In this document: piece after piece, positions 9,093 through 17,756 of the stretch
Position numbering within the stretch: position 1 is the first letter of the stretch
How the letters are laid out: every line of letters begins with the position of its first letter
Notes under the pieces: generated by a model
The model's input: only the letters and a program-made list of their open reading frames with translations
Database searches by the model: none
What the model was told of the DNA's origin: nothing
NCBI RefSeq assembly: GCF_001703635.1
Contig: NZ_LQZT01000011.1
Span: 5,841-67,560 of the forward strand
Direction of reading: 5' to 3'
Length of the DNA: 61,720 bases
From: Parahoeflea olei
Lineage (GTDB): Bacteria; Pseudomonadota; Alphaproteobacteria; Rhizobiales; Rhizobiaceae
Made by a program: the position numbers and the translations under genes

Positions 9093-9110
9093 TTCCTTTT
9101 ATATAAGGAA
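9093..9110. promoter_or_regulatory. Candidate operator of the ArsR/BigR-like regulator
   Basis: An inverted repeat TTCCTT-(TTATAT)-AAGGAA lies 30 bp upstream of the regulator's start, in a strikingly AT-rich island within otherwise GC-rich DNA. ArsR-family dimers bind such 6-nt-arm repeats with short AT-rich centres overlapping the -10 region. Autoregulation through this site is inferred. Confidence 0.5.
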
Positions 9111-9124
9111 ATTTGACTGGAGTT

Positions 9125-10150
9125 TCAACCGCCCGGCGCCCGCGTGCTGTCGCGCCGGATCAGCTCCACCTCGAGGATGGTCGTCTCAATCGCCGGGGTG
9201 GTGTTGGTGCGGACATGCTCCATCAGCAGTCGCGCGGCGGTCATGCCGATCCGCTCGCGCGGCTGGCGCAGCGTGGTCAGCGCCGGAATGAAGCGCCGCG
9301 CGATGGCGATATCGTCGAAACCGACCACCGACACGTCGGCGGGCACGCTGACGCCGTGGCGCGAAAGTTCCGAAATGAACCCGAAGGCCATCTGGTCGGA
9401 CTGGCAGAACACCGCGGTCGGACGGCGGTCGAGCCCGAGCCAGGCCCGCGCAGCGCCGGCGCCGGCATTGAGGCTGAAATCGCCGGGGAACAGATGGGCG
9501 GGATCGAGCGCCAGGCCCAGGGTCTCCAGCGCGCTCAGCGCGCCCCTGCTGCGCGCCTCGGTCAGCACATTGGTGCCCGGTCCGGTGATCATGCCGATAC
9601 GGCGATGGCCGAGATCGGCGAGATGGGCGATCGCCAGTTCGCCGCCGCGCACATTGTTGGCGCGCACCGAGGCGAACGCGCCGTTGGGGGTCCACTCGCA
9701 GGCAAACACGATCGGCGGCGCTCCGGTATCCGCGCCCGCCACGGCGAGGATCTCGTCGGGCAGCGAACCGTCGAGCGCGATGATGCCGTCGGCGCGCGAG
9801 GCATGCAGATATTCGAGGATCAGTTGCGGCTTCGAATGCGCCTGCCGCGTGTCGACCACAAGCATGTTGATGTCGGCTTCCGACAGCGCGGCCTCGATGC
9901 CCGCCAGGATCTCGGAGAAAAACGGATTGCCGAGATTGGGCACCAGCACGACGATGGCGCCGGTGCGCTGCCGCCTCAAGTTCCGGGCCGACAGATTGAC
10001 CCGGTAGCCGGTCTTCTCAGCGGCGGCCAGCACCGCGTTGCGTGTTGATTCCGCAACGGTTTCCGGCTTGCTCAGGGCCCGGCTCACGGTCGCCGTCGAC
10101 ACCCCCGCAAGTCGTGCCACATCGGTTATTCTTGCCGCTCTCGGTTCCAT
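9125..10150 (-). CDS. LacI-family transcriptional regulator of the sugar operon
   Basis: A 341-residue LacI/GalR repressor. The N-terminal helix-turn-helix (residues ~6-26, R-I-T-D-V-A-R-L-A-G-V-S-T-A-T-V-S-R-A-L) and hinge helix (N-L-S-A-R-N-L-R-R-Q-R-T) are intact, followed by a periplasmic-binding-protein-like effector domain with the usual V-P-N-L-G-N-P-F-F and V-V-G-F-D-D-I segments. I chose the ATG at 10150, which begins just before the helix-turn-helix; an ATG at 10195 adds 15 residues without family support. It is divergent from a carbohydrate ABC/GH43 operon, and two matching operator-like palindromes lie between them. It probably senses a pentose or xylo-oligosaccharide and represses the operon; the effector is not readable. 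Confidence 0.92.
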   Translation of the reverse strand: MEPRAARITDVARLAGVSTATVSRALSKPETVAESTRNAVLAAAEKTGYRVNLSARNLRRQRTGAIVVLVPNLGNPFFSEILAGIEAALSEADINMLVVDTRQAHSKPQLILEYLHASRADGIIALDGSLPDEILAVAGADTGAPPIVFACEWTPNGAFASVRANNVRGGELAIAHLADLGHRRIGMITGPGTNVLTEARSRGALSALETLGLALDPAHLFPGDFSLNAGAGAARAWLGLDRRPTAVFCQSDQMAFGFISELSRHGVSVPADVSVVGFDDIAIARRFIPALTTLRQPRERIGMTAARLLMEHVRTNTTPAIETTILEVELIRRDSTRAPGG

Positions 10151-10240
10151 GATCTGCCGTCGCTCGGGTTGTCCCCGACAGCGCTCAACCACCATCGGTA
10201 AATATCACTTGACTCCAATTCTCATCACGGTCAACCTTTA

Positions 10241-10289
10241 TGTAATCGATTGCAGTGCGGGAGTAGGACGAGCGATGTAATCGATTGAA
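10241..10289. promoter_or_regulatory. Two tandem LacI-type operators
   Basis: TGTAATCGATTGCA at 10241-10254 and TGTAATCGATTGAA at 10276-10289 share the 12-base core TGTAATCGATTG, whose centre AATCGATT is a perfect palindrome. Such CG-centred near-palindromes are the usual targets of LacI/GalR proteins. Centre-to-centre distance is 35 bp, and they lie in the divergent region between the lacI-type gene and the ABC binding-protein gene, about 80-130 bp before the latter. A repressor dimer at each site could block both directions. Confidence 0.72.
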
Positions 10290-10371
10290 ACGGTGTGAGG
10301 ACACCGGGGAACCGGAGCGTTGCGGGAGAGCGGCGCGGCCGGTCGGAGGAACATTCCTGGGAGGGAACTCG

Positions 10372-11604
10372 ATGAACACATTCAAGCATTTTCTTGCTGG
10401 TGCATCCGTGCTGGCACTCTCGGTAACCGCCAACGCGGCCGAACTGGAAGTCACCCACTGGTGGACCTCCGGCGGCGAGGCCGCGGCCGTCGCGGAATTC
10501 GCCAAGGCCTTCGAGGCCACCGGCAACACCTGGGTCGACGGCGCGATCGCCGGCGGCGGCAGCACCGCCCGCCCGGTGATGGTCAGCCGCATCACCGGCG
10601 GCTCGCCGATGGGGGCGACCCAGTTCAACACCGGCCGACAGGCCGAGGAACTGGTGGAGGCGGGCCTGATGCGCGACTTCACCGAGCTCGCCGAGAAGGA
10701 GAACTGGAAGGAGGTCATCCGCCCGGCCAACCTGCTGGAAGGCTGCACGGTCGACGGCAAGGTCTATTGCGTGCCGGTCAACATCCACTCCTGGCAGTGG
10801 CTGTGGCTGTCCAACAAGGCCTTCGAGGATGCCGGCGTGCCGGTGCCGACCAATTGGGACGAATTCGTCGCCGCGGGTCCGGCGCTCGAGAAGGCCGGCA
10901 AGATCCCGCTGGCGATCGGCGGGCAGTCCTGGCAGACCACCGGCACCTTCAATGTGCTGATCCCGGCCATCGCGGGCAAGGACGTCTTCCTCAAGGTCTA
11001 TCAGGACCATGACGCGGAGGTGGCCGCGGGGCCGGAAATCGCCAAGGTGTTCAAGGCCGCCGACGATGCGCGCCGGCTGTCGGCGAAATCCAACGTGCAG
11101 GACTGGAACCAGGCCACCAATCTCGTCATCACCGGCCAGGCCGGCGGGCAGATCATGGGCGACTGGGCGCAGGGCGAGTTCCAGGTCGCGGGCCAGGTCG
11201 CCGGCAAGGATTACACCTGCCTGCCCGGCCTCGGCGTCAACGAACTGATCTCGACGGGGGGCGATTCCTTCTACTTCCCGAAACTGGACGATGCCGACAA
11301 GACCGCGGCACAGGAAGTCCTCGCCTCGACCATGCTCAACCCGCAGACCCAGGTCGCCTTCAACCTGAAAAAGGGGTCCGTGCCGGTGCGCGGGGACGTC
11401 GATGTCTCGGCGGCCAATGACTGCATGAAGAAGGGCCTCGACATCCTCGCCAAGGGCAACATCATTCCCGACACCAACCAGCTCAACACCGAGGACACCA
11501 ACAACCAGCTCAACGACCTGTTCGTCGAGTTCTTCAAGACCCCGTCCATGACGCCGGAAGAAGCGCAGAAACGCTACGCTGACATCATCGCATCCGCCGA
11601 TTGA
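10372..11604 (+). CDS. Carbohydrate ABC transporter substrate-binding protein (GtsA-like)
   Basis: A 410-residue periplasmic binding protein of the CUT1 family. A signal peptide occupies residues 1-23 (ends T-A-N-A-A). The mature start E-L-E-V-T-H-W-W-T-S-G-G-E-A and the A-I-A-G-G-G-S-T-A-R-P-V segment resemble the glucose/mannose-type binding proteins such as Pseudomonas GtsA. The ATG at 10372 is preceded by GGGAGGG; the open frame begins earlier but that segment carries the promoter side. First gene of the operon with two permeases and an ATPase directly downstream. With a cytoplasmic GH43 beta-xylosidase at the operon end, a xylo-oligosaccharide or related pentoside is a plausible ligand, but glucose-like sugars are possible. 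Confidence 0.92.
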   Translation: MNTFKHFLAGASVLALSVTANAAELEVTHWWTSGGEAAAVAEFAKAFEATGNTWVDGAIAGGGSTARPVMVSRITGGSPMGATQFNTGRQAEELVEAGLMRDFTELAEKENWKEVIRPANLLEGCTVDGKVYCVPVNIHSWQWLWLSNKAFEDAGVPVPTNWDEFVAAGPALEKAGKIPLAIGGQSWQTTGTFNVLIPAIAGKDVFLKVYQDHDAEVAAGPEIAKVFKAADDARRLSAKSNVQDWNQATNLVITGQAGGQIMGDWAQGEFQVAGQVAGKDYTCLPGLGVNELISTGGDSFYFPKLDDADKTAAQEVLASTMLNPQTQVAFNLKKGSVPVRGDVDVSAANDCMKKGLDILAKGNIIPDTNQLNTEDTNNQLNDLFVEFFKTPSMTPEEAQKRYADIIASAD

Positions 11605-11672
11605 TTTCAACGCCGAACGCGGCAGGCCGATCCGATGCGGACCGGCCTGTCCGCGCAGACGTGGAGGACGTG

Positions 11673-12578
11673 ATGAACACCAGCGGAACCGCTGCCCGCC
11701 GCCCGAGCCAGCTGTTCAGGAACCTGAACGCAAAGGTGGCGTCGATCCCGATGATCCTCACCGCCCTGATGGTCTTCCTGGGCGGAACCGTGTGGACCAT
11801 CGTCTACTCGTTCACCAATTCCAAACTGCTGCCGCGGCTCAAATTCGTCGGTCTCGACCAGTACGAGCGGCTTTGGTCCGCGCCGCGATGGTGGACGTCG
11901 ATCGAGAACCTGGTCGTCTATGGCGTGCTCTCGCTGATCTTCTCTCTGGTGATCGGCTTCGTGCTGGCGGCGCTGCTCGATCAGAAGATCCGCTTCGAAG
12001 GCGTCTTCCGCACCATCTTTCTCTACCCCTTCGCCCTGTCCTTCGTCGTCACCGGGCTGACCTGGCAGTGGATCCTCAATCCCGATTTCGGCGTGCAGCA
12101 CCTGGTGCGGGCGATCGGCTGGGAGAGCTTCACCTTCAATCCGCTCTATGACCAGGACATCGTCATCTACGGCATCCTGATCGCCGGGCTCTGGCAGGGC
12201 ACGGGCCTGGTCATGTGCCTGATGCTCGCGGGGCTGCGTGGCATCGACGAGGACATCTGGAAGGCCGCGCGGGTGGACGGAATCCCGATGTGGAAGACCT
12301 ATCTGTTCATTGTCATCCCGATGATGCGGCCGGTCTTCATCACCACGCTGGTCATCATCGCCTCGGGCATCGTGCGGCTCTACGACCTGGTGGTGGCGCA
12401 GACGAGCGGCGGTCCCGGCGGTGCCTCCGAGGTGCCCGCGAAATATGTCTATGACTACATGTTCCTTGCCCAGAACCTGGGGCAGGGCTTTGCCGCCTCG
12501 ACCATGATGCTGCTGTCGGTCGCCATCATCGTCGTGCCCTGGGCCTATCTCGAATTCGGAGGTGGCAAGCGTGGCTGA
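11673..12578 (+). CDS. Sugar ABC transporter permease 1
   Basis: A 301-residue CUT1 inner-membrane permease with about six helices. The cytoplasmic EAA loop (A-A-R-V-D-G-I-P-M-W-K-T-Y-L-F-I-V-I-P, residues ~205-225) that docks onto the ATPase is complete. The ATG at 11673 is placed 7 bases after GGAGG; the frame is open back to a TTG at 11601 overlapping the previous stop, but no ribosome site supports it. It pairs with the following permease to form the translocation channel. Confidence 0.93.
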   Translation: MNTSGTAARRPSQLFRNLNAKVASIPMILTALMVFLGGTVWTIVYSFTNSKLLPRLKFVGLDQYERLWSAPRWWTSIENLVVYGVLSLIFSLVIGFVLAALLDQKIRFEGVFRTIFLYPFALSFVVTGLTWQWILNPDFGVQHLVRAIGWESFTFNPLYDQDIVIYGILIAGLWQGTGLVMCLMLAGLRGIDEDIWKAARVDGIPMWKTYLFIVIPMMRPVFITTLVIIASGIVRLYDLVVAQTSGGPGGASEVPAKYVYDYMFLAQNLGQGFAASTMMLLSVAIIVVPWAYLEFGGGKRG

Positions 12579-13512
12579 CGTTCAGACCCTCAACACCGTC
12601 GCCGTGGGCACGGACCCGGTCACGGACCGGATCTCCGGCCCGAGGGGAGCCAAGCCCCGCCCGAAGCTTTCGCGGCGCAACATCTTCATCTACGGCACGC
12701 TGATCGTCGTGGCCGCCTATTACCTGGTTCCGCTCTACGTGATGGTCGTGACCTCGCTCAAAGGCATGCCGGAGATCCGTCTCGGCAACATTTTCGCACC
12801 GCCGGTCGACATCACCTTCGAACCTTGGGTGAAGGCCTGGGCGACCGCCTGCACCGGGCTCAATTGCGACGGGCTCAGCCGGGGGTTCTGGAATTCTGTG
12901 CAGATCACCGTGCCGTCGGTGATCTTCTCGATCGCGGTCGCCTCGGTCAATGGCTATGCCCTTTCCAACTGGCGCTTCAAGGGCGCCGACACCTTCTTCA
13001 CCATCCTCATCGTCGGCGCCTTCATTCCCTATCAGGTGATGATCTATCCAATCGTCATCCTTCTGAGGGAAATCGGGTTGTACGGAACGCTGTGGGGCCT
13101 GGTGATTGTGCATTCGATTTTCGGCATGCCGATTCTTACGCTCTTGTTCCGGAACTACTTCAGTTCCGTTCCCGAGGAGCTGTTCAAGGCGGCGCGCGTC
13201 GACGGCGCAGGCTTCTGGCGGATCTACTTCGTCATCATGTTGCCGATGGCGCTGCCGATCTTCGTGGTCGCCATCATCATCCAGATAACCGGCGTCTGGA
13301 ACGATTTCCTGTTCGGCGTGATCTACACCAAGCCCGACACCTATCCGATGACGGTCCAGCTCAACAACATCGTCAATTCGGTCCAGGGGGTGAAGGAATA
13401 CAACGTCAACATGGCCGCGACCATCCTGACCGGGCTGGTGCCGCTGTTCGTCTATTTCGTCTCCGGCAAGCTGTTCGTGCGCGGTATCGCGGCCGGTGCG
13501 GTGAAGGGATAA
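12571..13512 (+). CDS. Sugar ABC transporter permease 2
   Basis: A 313-residue CUT1 permease of the MalG type with six predicted helices and an EAA loop F-K-A-A-R-V-D-G-A-G-F-W-R-I-Y-F in its C-terminal third. The probable start is the GTG at 12571, 8 bases after GGAGG; another in-frame GTG lies at 12562. It overlaps the previous gene by 8 bp, so translation is probably coupled. An extended periplasmic loop with two cysteines (A-C-T-G-L-N-C-D near residue 90) is seen in GtsC-like permeases. It forms a heterodimer with permease 1. Confidence 0.92.
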   Translation: MADVQTLNTVAVGTDPVTDRISGPRGAKPRPKLSRRNIFIYGTLIVVAAYYLVPLYVMVVTSLKGMPEIRLGNIFAPPVDITFEPWVKAWATACTGLNCDGLSRGFWNSVQITVPSVIFSIAVASVNGYALSNWRFKGADTFFTILIVGAFIPYQVMIYPIVILLREIGLYGTLWGLVIVHSIFGMPILTLLFRNYFSSVPEELFKAARVDGAGFWRIYFVIMLPMALPIFVVAIIIQITGVWNDFLFGVIYTKPDTYPMTVQLNNIVNSVQGVKEYNVNMAATILTGLVPLFVYFVSGKLFVRGIAAGAVKG

Positions 13513-13516
13513 GAGA

Positions 13517-14608
<1,092 letters not shown>

Positions 14609-14728
14609 GCGGCGCTCGCGGTATTGCGCGCCGGTGCGCCCGGCCTGCGTGCATGACCCGGTGCGGCCCCCCTTGAGACTTCCGGACCGCCCGCAGCCAA
14701 AACGCCAACATTCGGAAAGACAAACGCG

Positions 14729-15481
14729 ATGAATTTCTCCTTTCAGCTCTACAGCGCCCGCAAGTTCCAGCCCTGGCCCGACGTCCTCTCGATGCTCGCC
14801 GAAGCCGGCTATGCCCATGTCGAGGGGTTCGGCGGCGTCTACGAGGACCCGTCCGGGTTTCGCGCCCTGCTCGACCGGAACGGTCTGACCATGCCGTCGG
14901 GCCATTTCTCCATCAATGCGCTCGAAAACGACCTGGAGACGGTGTTCACGATCGCCGCGACGCTCGGTATCGAACGGATCTTCTGCCCGCATATCACCGT
15001 CGAGCAACGGCCCGCGGATGCCGAAGGCTGGCGCGATTTCGCAAGACGGCTCGGTGCCGTCGGCGACAAGGTGCGCGCCCGCGGCTATGCGTTCGGCTGG
15101 CACAACCACGATTTCGAGTTCGTGAAGCTCGAAAACGGCGCCACGCCGATGCAGATCCTGCTCGATGCGGCGCCCGCTATCGACTGGGAAGCCGACATTG
15201 CCTGGATCGCGCGTGGCGGGGCCGATCCGTTTGAATGGATCGCCAATTACGGCAACCGGATCACGGCGGTGCATGTGAAGGACATCGCGCCCGCCGGCCA
15301 GGCGCTCGACGAGGATGGCTGGGCCGATGTCGGCCATGGCACGCTCGACTGGCCGCGCCTGTTCAGGGAGATCGCCGCGCGGACTCCGGCGCGGCTGATG
15401 GTGATGGAACATGACAACCCGCTCGACGCCCGCCGGTTTGCGTCACGGTCCCTCGAATTCGCGCGCGGCGCGGCGGAGTAA
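14729..15481 (+). CDS. Sugar phosphate isomerase/epimerase (TIM barrel)
   Basis: A 250-residue protein of the xylose-isomerase-like TIM barrel superfamily (AP endonuclease 2 fold). Candidate metal ligands sit in the normal order: H-N-H-D-F-E-F, E-A-D-I-A-W, V-H-V-K-D and a C-terminal E-H-D. It follows the ABC genes by 120 bp and is followed after 5 bp by a Gfo/Idh/MocA oxidoreductase. That pair is widespread in sugar operons, where it performs keto-sugar oxidation and epimerisation. The exact sugar is not deducible. Confidence 0.85.
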   Translation: MNFSFQLYSARKFQPWPDVLSMLAEAGYAHVEGFGGVYEDPSGFRALLDRNGLTMPSGHFSINALENDLETVFTIAATLGIERIFCPHITVEQRPADAEGWRDFARRLGAVGDKVRARGYAFGWHNHDFEFVKLENGATPMQILLDAAPAIDWEADIAWIARGGADPFEWIANYGNRITAVHVKDIAPAGQALDEDGWADVGHGTLDWPRLFREIAARTPARLMVMEHDNPLDARRFASRSLEFARGAAE

Positions 15482-15486
15482 GTCGG

Positions 15487-16629
15487 ATGACCCAGGTTCT
15501 CGGCGTCGGACTGATCGGCTGCGGCAACATTTCGGCCGCCTATCTCAAGCTTGCCCCGCTGTTCCGGGGCATCGAAATCCGCGCCTGCGCGGATATCAGC
15601 GCCGCCGCGGCGAAGGCGCGCGCGGAGGAATTCGGCATTCGCGCGGAAACGGTCGACGGGCTGCTCGGCGCCCCCGATATCGACATTGTCGTCAACCTGA
15701 CGGTGCCGGCGGTGCATTACGAGGTGTCGGCCCGCGCGCTCGACGCGGGCAAGCATGTCTATTCGGAAAAACCCTTCGTGCTGACGCTTGAGGAAGGCCG
15801 CGACCTCGCCGCGCGTGCGGCCAAACGCAATCTCCGGGTCGGCTCGGCGCCCGACACGTTCCTGGGCGGCGCCCACCAGCTGGCCCGGCATCTGGTCGAC
15901 AGCGGCGCGACCGGTCGCATCACCGGCGGCACCTGCCATGTGCTGAGCCCCGGCATGGAGCACTGGCACCCCAATCCCGACTTCTTCTTCAAGCCCGGCG
16001 GCGGCCCGATCCTCGATCTCGGCCCCTATTACATCTCCAACCTGGTGCAGCTGATCGGCCCGGTGGCCCGCGTCGCCGCGATGTGCTCGATCCCCTCGCC
16101 GCAGCGCAGGATCACCTCCGAGCCGCGCCATGGCGACATGATCACGGTCGAGACCCCGACCACCGTTCACGCCATTCTCGAATTCGCCAATGGCGCGCTC
16201 GTCACGCTCGGCGCGAGCTGGGACGTCAAGACCCATGGCCACCGGCCGATGGAACTCTATGGGACCGAGGCGAGCCTGATCGTGCCGGATCCGAATTTCT
16301 TCGGCGGCAAGGTCGAACTGATCGGCCCCGACGCGGTGGCGCTCGACCTGCCCGCGTGGGAACATCCGCTCGGCGTTCCCAACCAGGAACACAAGCAGGG
16401 CATGATGGCCAATTATCGCGCCGCCGGCCTCGCCGACATGGCGCTCTCGATTCTCGAAGGCCGGCCGCACCGCTGCTCGCTCGAATTCGCGCTGCATGTG
16501 GTGGACGTCATGACCGCGATCCTGCAGTCTGGCGAGACCGGCAGTTTCATCCATCTCACCACCGATGGCGAGCAACCGGCCGCGCTCGATGCCGAAGCCG
16601 CCGCGGCCCTTCTCAAGACGAAAGACTAG
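15487..16629 (+). CDS. Gfo/Idh/MocA-family oxidoreductase
   Basis: A 380-residue NAD(P)-dependent sugar dehydrogenase. The N-terminal Rossmann motif is G-V-G-L-I-G-C-G-N-I (residues 6-15). The family's E-K-P motif (Y-S-E-K-P-F, near 95) contains the catalytic lysine. The C-terminal alpha/beta domain continues to the end, with G-G-G-P-I-L-D-L-G-P-Y-Y near 170-181 carrying the usual Asp. It is in the middle of the sugar catabolic operon, between the TIM-barrel isomerase (5 bp) and the aldo/keto reductase (5 bp). It probably oxidises the imported sugar or a derivative at C1 or C3. Confidence 0.9.
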   Translation: MTQVLGVGLIGCGNISAAYLKLAPLFRGIEIRACADISAAAAKARAEEFGIRAETVDGLLGAPDIDIVVNLTVPAVHYEVSARALDAGKHVYSEKPFVLTLEEGRDLAARAAKRNLRVGSAPDTFLGGAHQLARHLVDSGATGRITGGTCHVLSPGMEHWHPNPDFFFKPGGGPILDLGPYYISNLVQLIGPVARVAAMCSIPSPQRRITSEPRHGDMITVETPTTVHAILEFANGALVTLGASWDVKTHGHRPMELYGTEASLIVPDPNFFGGKVELIGPDAVALDLPAWEHPLGVPNQEHKQGMMANYRAAGLADMALSILEGRPHRCSLEFALHVVDVMTAILQSGETGSFIHLTTDGEQPAALDAEAAAALLKTKD

Positions 16630-16634
16630 CATTC

Positions 16635-17678
16635 ATGTGGACACCCGCTTCCGACCGATACGACAGGATGAGTTACCGCCGTGTCGGCCGCTCCGGCCTC
16701 AAGCTGCCGGCAATCTCGCTTGGCCTCTGGCACAATTTCGGCGGCGACACGCCGCACGAGTTGAAGCGCGAGCTGTGCCGTACCGCCTTCGACCTCGGCA
16801 TCACCCATTTCGATCTCGCCAACAATTACGGCCCGCCGCCCGGCTCGGCCGAAACCGCGTTCGGCGAGATCCTGAAGACCGATTTTCACGGCTTGCGCGA
16901 CGAGCTGATCATTTCCTCGAAAGCCGGCTACAACATGTGGCCGGGTCCCTATGGCGAATGGGGCAGCCGCAAATACCTGGTCTCAAGCTGCGACCAGAGC
17001 CTGAAGCGGATGGGGCTCGACTATGTCGACATCTTCTATTCGCACCGGTTCGATCCGGACACGCCGCTCGAGGAAACCATGATGGCGCTCGATTACATCG
17101 TGCGCTCGGGCCGGGCGCTCTATGCCGGGATTTCGAGCTACAATTCGAAGCGCACCCGCGAGGCCGCGGCCATCCTCAAACAGCTCGGCACCCCCTGCCT
17201 GATCCACCAGCCGAGCTATTCGATGATCAACCGCTGGGTCGAGGACGACGGTCTCATCGACACGCTCGAGGATCTCGGTATCGGCTCGATCGTGTTCTCG
17301 CCGCTGGCCCAGGGCATGCTGACGGGCAAATATCTCAAGGGCATTCCCGAGGACAGCCGCGCGGCGCAGGACAAGTCGCTCAGGCCCGATTTCCTGACCG
17401 ACAGCAATCTTGAGAATATCCGCGCGCTCAACGCCATCGCCGAACGCCGCGGCCAGACGCTCGCGCAGATGGCGCTGGCCTGGGTGCTGCGCGGCGGCCG
17501 CGTCACCTCGGCGCTGATCGGCGCGAGCCGCCCCGGCCAGATCACCGATTGCGTGGGCGCGCTCGAAAACGCGGACTTCACCGAGGCGGAGCTTGCCGAG
17601 ATCAATCGCCATGCCCGCGAGGCCGACATCAATCTCTGGGCGGCGTCGGCGGAACGAAAGGGACCGGGACGCCGGTAA
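16635..17678 (+). CDS. Aldo/keto reductase (YghZ-like)
   Basis: A 347-residue NADPH-dependent reductase with the (alpha/beta)8 fold. The catalytic tetrad elements are visible: D-L-A-N-N-Y-G (Asp and Tyr, residues ~58-64), S-S-K-A-G-Y (Lys), and Y-S-H-R-F-D (His). The first residues (M-S-Y-R-R-V-G-R-S-G-L-K-L-P) and I-G-A-S-R-P-G-Q-I near the end match the family of E. coli YghZ, which reduces L-glyceraldehyde 3-phosphate and methylglyoxal. A second in-frame ATG 11 codons in could also start it. It is part of the sugar operon and may reduce an aldose or keto intermediate. Confidence 0.9.
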   Translation: MWTPASDRYDRMSYRRVGRSGLKLPAISLGLWHNFGGDTPHELKRELCRTAFDLGITHFDLANNYGPPPGSAETAFGEILKTDFHGLRDELIISSKAGYNMWPGPYGEWGSRKYLVSSCDQSLKRMGLDYVDIFYSHRFDPDTPLEETMMALDYIVRSGRALYAGISSYNSKRTREAAAILKQLGTPCLIHQPSYSMINRWVEDDGLIDTLEDLGIGSIVFSPLAQGMLTGKYLKGIPEDSRAAQDKSLRPDFLTDSNLENIRALNAIAERRGQTLAQMALAWVLRGGRVTSALIGASRPGQITDCVGALENADFTEAELAEINRHAREADINLWAASAERKGPGRR

Positions 17679-17756
17679 GGTCAGCGGCGGAGCTTGAGAC
17701 CGGCTGTTTCGGCCGCAAGCTCCGTCCGCGCTTCGCGAGATCCAGGAGGTGGCGCC

